A stretch of DNA of 7,909 nucleotides. Source: HGM13006 sp964514175. GTDB taxonomy: Bacteria; Bacillota; Clostridia; Oscillospirales; Oscillospiraceae. The first letter of the stretch is position 1. Each line of letters starts with the position of its first letter. The notes under the pieces were generated by a model, which saw only the letters and a program-made list of their open reading frames with translations, searched no databases and was not told the origin of the DNA. Below, in pieces: positions 5,041 to 7,909 of the stretch. The DNA is taken from assembly GCA_964514175.1 (NCBI GenBank), contig CAZEPQ010000094.1, positions 1 to 7,909 on the forward strand. The letters are read 5' to 3'. The position numbers and the translations under genes are program-made.

Positions 5041-6831
5041 TTAGTTTTCTTCGTTTACCACGGCGATGCCCAGCTCCTGGAGCTGTTCGGCAGAAACGGT
5101 GCCGGGGCAGCCGGTCATGGGTTCGGTGGCGTTCTGCAGTTTGGGGAAGGCCACAACATCACGGAGGCTCTCAGAGCCGGTGAGCTGCATCACGATGCGG
5201 TCCAGGCCCAGGGCCATGCCGCCGTGAGGGGGTGCACCGTAACGGAAAGCGCCGGTGAGGAAGCCAAATTTGGCGTTGGCCTCTTCGTCGGAAAGGCCCA
5301 GCAACCGGAAGATACGGCTCTGGAGGGCAGGATCGGTAACACGGATGGAGCCGGAAGAAAGCTCGATGCCGTTGAGAACCATGTCGTAGCACTGGGCACG
5401 GACCTCGCCCTTACGGCTGTCATCCTCCAGATACTCCAGGCATTCTTCCATGGGCATGGTGAAGGGATGGTGCATGGCAACCCAGCTCTGGGTCTCCTCG
5501 TCCCAGTCGAAGAAGGGGAACTCCACGATCCACAGCAGATTGAACTGATCCTTGGGGATGATATCCAGCTTCTTTGCCACGGTGATACGGAGCTGGCCCA
5601 ACTGAGTCAGACCCTGGTTGTACTTGGGATCGGAGATAATCATAATCACGTCGCCGGGAACTGCCCCTGCACGCTCGACGATGGCGTTCATCTCTTCCTC
5701 GGTCATAAACTTCTGGAAGGAGGAAGCACGGGTGCCGTCCTCGTTCATGCGAACCCAGGCAATGCCGCCGCCGCCCATACCACGGACGTACTCGGTAAGC
5801 TTATCCAGCTCTTTGCGGGTCAGAACCTTGACGCAGTTCTTGGCGCAGATACCGTGGACGGAGCCGCCGGCCTGGAGCGCGTTCTGGAACACGGCGAAGC
5901 CGCAGTCCTTTACGATATCTGCCAGGTTGAAAATCTTCATCTCGTAGCGGGTGTCGGGCTTATCGGTGCCGTAGGACTCCATGGCCTCGGCGTAGGTCAT
6001 TCTGGGGATGGGACCCAAGTCGATGCCCATGGCCTCCTTGAACAGGCGGCGCATGTAGCCTTCACCCATGTTCAGCACGTCTTCCATGTTGACAAAGCTC
6101 ATTTCCATGTCGATCTGGGTGAACTCAGGCTGACGGTCGGCTCGCAGGTCCTCGTCACGATAGCAGCGAGCGATCTGGAGATAGCGGTCAAAGCCGGAAA
6201 CCATGGTGAGCTGCTTATAGATCTGGGGAGACTGGGGCAGTGCGTAGAACTTGCCGTTGTGGATTCTGGAGGGAACTAGGAAGTCTCTTGCACCCTCGGG
6301 GGTGGAACCAATGAGGGTGGGGGTCTCGATCTCGATGAAGCCGTTCTCGTCGAAGTAGTCACGGGTGATCTTTGCCACCTTGTGGCGGAACATCAGCTTC
6401 TTCTGAAGCTCGGGACGGCGCAGATCCAGATAGCGATACTGGAGGCGCAGGTTTTCGTTGGCGTTGCAGCCATCCTCGATCTGGAAGGGTGGGGTCTCGG
6501 ACTTGCCCAACAGACGAATTTCGGAGACATACAGCTCCACGTCGCCGGTGGGGATTTTCTTGGACTTGGATTCACGCTCACGGATCACGCCGGTGGCGGC
6601 AATGACATACTCGCTGCGGCAGGCGGCGGCCTTTTCAAACACCGCAGGGTCGGTGGCATCGTCAAAGGCTAACTGCAGGATGCCTTCGCGATCCCGCAGG
6701 TCAATGAACATCAGGCTGCCCAGGTTTCTGTTTCTCTGGACCCAGCCGCAGACAGACACGGTCTGGCCCACATGCTCCATACGGAAGTTTCCGCAGTAAT
6801 CACTGCGGCGGAAATTCTGAAGATTGTCCAT
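5041..6831 (-). CDS. aspS: Aspartate--tRNA ligase (AspRS), 596 aa
   Basis: This is a class II aminoacyl-tRNA synthetase that activates aspartate with ATP and charges tRNA-Asp in the cytosol. The protein has the full bacterial length and architecture: an N-terminal OB-fold anticodon-binding domain (about 1-110, with VGQTVSVCGWVQRNRNLG and FIDLRDREGILQ), and a catalytic core with motif 2 CYRDEDLRADRQPEFTQID (Arg225, Glu227). It also has the bacterial GAD insertion domain (about 300-415) and motif 3 GMALGLDRIVMQL (GLDR at 542-545), followed by the family-typical VVAFPKLQNATEPMT. The start is supported by AGGAG seven bases upstream of the ATG. It lies 40 bases after hisS, an arrangement common in Firmicutes, with no convincing promoter between them. 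Whether it also charges tRNA-Asn (non-discriminating type) cannot be decided here. Confidence 0.97.
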   Translation of the reverse strand: MDNLQNFRRSDYCGNFRMEHVGQTVSVCGWVQRNRNLGSLMFIDLRDREGILQLAFDDATDPAVFEKAAACRSEYVIAATGVIRERESKSKKIPTGDVELYVSEIRLLGKSETPPFQIEDGCNANENLRLQYRYLDLRRPELQKKLMFRHKVAKITRDYFDENGFIEIETPTLIGSTPEGARDFLVPSRIHNGKFYALPQSPQIYKQLTMVSGFDRYLQIARCYRDEDLRADRQPEFTQIDMEMSFVNMEDVLNMGEGYMRRLFKEAMGIDLGPIPRMTYAEAMESYGTDKPDTRYEMKIFNLADIVKDCGFAVFQNALQAGGSVHGICAKNCVKVLTRKELDKLTEYVRGMGGGGIAWVRMNEDGTRASSFQKFMTEEEMNAIVERAGAVPGDVIMIISDPKYNQGLTQLGQLRITVAKKLDIIPKDQFNLLWIVEFPFFDWDEETQSWVAMHHPFTMPMEECLEYLEDDSRKGEVRAQCYDMVLNGIELSSGSIRVTDPALQSRIFRLLGLSDEEANAKFGFLTGAFRYGAPPHGGMALGLDRIVMQLTGSESLRDVVAFPKLQNATEPMTGCPGTVSAEQLQELGIAVVNEEN

Positions 6832-6871
6832 AGTGATTCTCCTATATCATATTATGGTTTTGTATTTTTAC

Positions 6872-7909
6872 TCAGCCCTTGTCCTTGATTACCGCACCGC
6901 TGTTGCGCTTCTCCAGCTCTTCCTGAATCAGCATTGCAGCCTCGGAAACGGGAACGGTAACCTGCTGGCCGGTGGCAAAGTTCTTGACGGACAGCTTGTT
7001 TTCTGCAATCTCGTCCTCGCCCAGCAGCACCGCAAAGGGGATGCCCAGCTTGGAGCAGTAGGACATTTTTGCCTTGAACTTCTTCTTTTCGGTGTAAATC
7101 TGAGTGCGGATGCCATATTCCCGCAGGGCGGTGGCGGCGGTGATTGCGGGGGCCATATCCTCGGTCATGGAAATCACCAGGGCATCGGCAGGGGCGGTGA
7201 CCAGTTCATCAGACAGGTAGCCCTGCTCGCCCAGCACATAGAACAGCCGGGTCAGGCCAATGGAGATGCCCACGCCGGGGAGAGGCTTGTCGGTGTAATA
7301 CTCCGCCAGATTGTCATAGCGGCCGCCGGAGCAGACAGAGCCGATCTCCGGATGATCCAGCATGGCGGTCTCGTAGACCGTGCCGGTGTAGTAGTCCAGG
7401 CCTCTTGCGATGGTCAGATCCACCTTGAAGTTTTCTTTGGGAACGCCGAAGGCACCCAGATAGCCTACCACGGTGCCCAGCTCTTCATAGCCCAGGTCGA
7501 AGGTTTCGTTCCGTCCGGTATAGCCCTTCAGAGCCTCCATCACTTCGGCATTGGTGCCGGAAATGGCGATAAACTTGAGAATTTCCTCGGCGGCTTCCTC
7601 GGAAACGCCGTTTTCCTCTACCAGGAGGGTCTTTACCTTCTCGGAGCCGATCTTGTCCAGCTTGTCCACGGTACGCATGACTTCGGCGGATTTGTCCTGG
7701 AGGCCCAGCATGGCGTAGAAGCCATTGAGGATCTTCCGGTTGTTGACCCGGATCTGGAACCGCTTGAGGCCCAGCCGGGAGAAGGTCTTATAGATGATGG
7801 AGGGGATCTCCGCCTCGTTGACGATGTCCAGCTTGCCATCGCCGATGATATCGATGTCAGCCTGATAGAACTCACGGAAGCGGCCTCTCTGAGCCCGCTC
7901 GCCCCGGTA
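6872..7909 (-). CDS. hisS: Histidine--tRNA ligase (HisRS), 5' truncated by window edge
   Basis: This class II synthetase charges tRNA-His. The frame is open from the right edge (codon at 7907-7909) to a TGA at 6872-6874, giving 345 residues. The run-in YRGERAQRGRFREFYQADID is the motif 2 region of HisRS, so roughly the first 100 or more residues are missing and the Met codon at 7709-7711 is internal. Diagnostic blocks follow: the histidine-specific ARGLDYYTGTVYE (around 7382-7408), GSVCSGGRYDNLA, and motif 3 in GVGISIGLTRLFYVL. The C-terminal anticodon-binding domain starts around ADALVISMTEDM and contains REYGIRTQIYTEKKKFKAKM. Motif 3 reads GLTRL (7244-7258) where most HisRS have GLERL, and the histidine block resembles the eukaryote-like HisRS branch. 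It is the first visible gene of the hisS-aspS-DUF1292 operon; any upstream T-box or promoter lies outside the window. Confidence 0.96.
   Translation of the reverse strand, partial: YRGERAQRGRFREFYQADIDIIGDGKLDIVNEAEIPSIIYKTFSRLGLKRFQIRVNNRKILNGFYAMLGLQDKSAEVMRTVDKLDKIGSEKVKTLLVEENGVSEEAAEEILKFIAISGTNAEVMEALKGYTGRNETFDLGYEELGTVVGYLGAFGVPKENFKVDLTIARGLDYYTGTVYETAMLDHPEIGSVCSGGRYDNLAEYYTDKPLPGVGISIGLTRLFYVLGEQGYLSDELVTAPADALVISMTEDMAPAITAATALREYGIRTQIYTEKKKFKAKMSYCSKLGIPFAVLLGEDEIAENKLSVKNFATGQQVTVPVSEAAMLIQEELEKRNSGAVIKDKG

Noticed and set aside
4660..6279. Very long plus-strand open frame opposite DUF1292 and aspS
   Set aside because: It lies across the operon terminator and two real minus-strand genes. 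aspS motifs 2 and 3 leave no doubt about the coding strand.
6832..6871. Promoter between hisS and aspS
   Set aside because: There is AT-rich sequence with weak -10-like stretches, but I see no -35 box at proper spacing. The 40-base gap fits cotranscription.
6872..7711. hisS as a complete 279-residue protein starting at the ATG near 7711
   Set aside because: The frame stays open to the right edge and encodes the HisRS motif 2 region upstream of that Met, so the gene is simply cut by the window.

Overview
The window looks like chromosomal DNA of a moderately GC-rich, gut-type Firmicute (class Clostridia, probably Oscillospiraceae/Ruminococcaceae). This is inferred from strong AGGAGG-type ribosome binding sites, a lipoprotein with a long Ala/Glu/Pro/Thr linker, a hisS-aspS operon, a DUF1292 protein, and preferential use of C or G at third codon positions. 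The placement rests on sequence character only; no database search was possible.

Layout, left to right. (1) Positions 1-1133, plus strand: the C-terminal two thirds of a large extracellular solute-binding protein of an ABC importer. (2) Positions 1134-1338: a 205-base convergent gap with two strong hairpin terminators. (3) Positions 1339-3057, minus strand: a complete paralogous solute-binding lipoprotein with its own RBS and a good sigma-A promoter. (4) Positions 3058-3329: an intergenic region with that promoter, a 7-bp direct repeat, the terminator of the next gene, and a coding-like in-frame tail just after that gene's stop. (5) Positions 3330-4502, minus strand: a flavodoxin-fold protein with an unrecognised N-terminal domain and a collagen-like Gly-Pro-Gly tract inserted in the flavodoxin fold. 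Two candidate promoters lie upstream. (6) Positions 4713-7909, minus strand: an apparent operon of hisS (5' end cut by the window edge), aspS and a small DUF1292 protein, closed by a GAAA-capped terminator.

Functionally there are three units. The two solute-binding proteins each capture a nutrient, probably a carbohydrate or oligosaccharide, for ABC permeases that are not in view. The hisS-aspS-DUF1292 unit is housekeeping translation. The flavodoxin-like gene stands alone between its own promoters and terminator; it is the least ordinary gene here. No mobile element, CRISPR array, tRNA, rRNA or defence system is visible. No gene-free stretch exceeds 300 bases.
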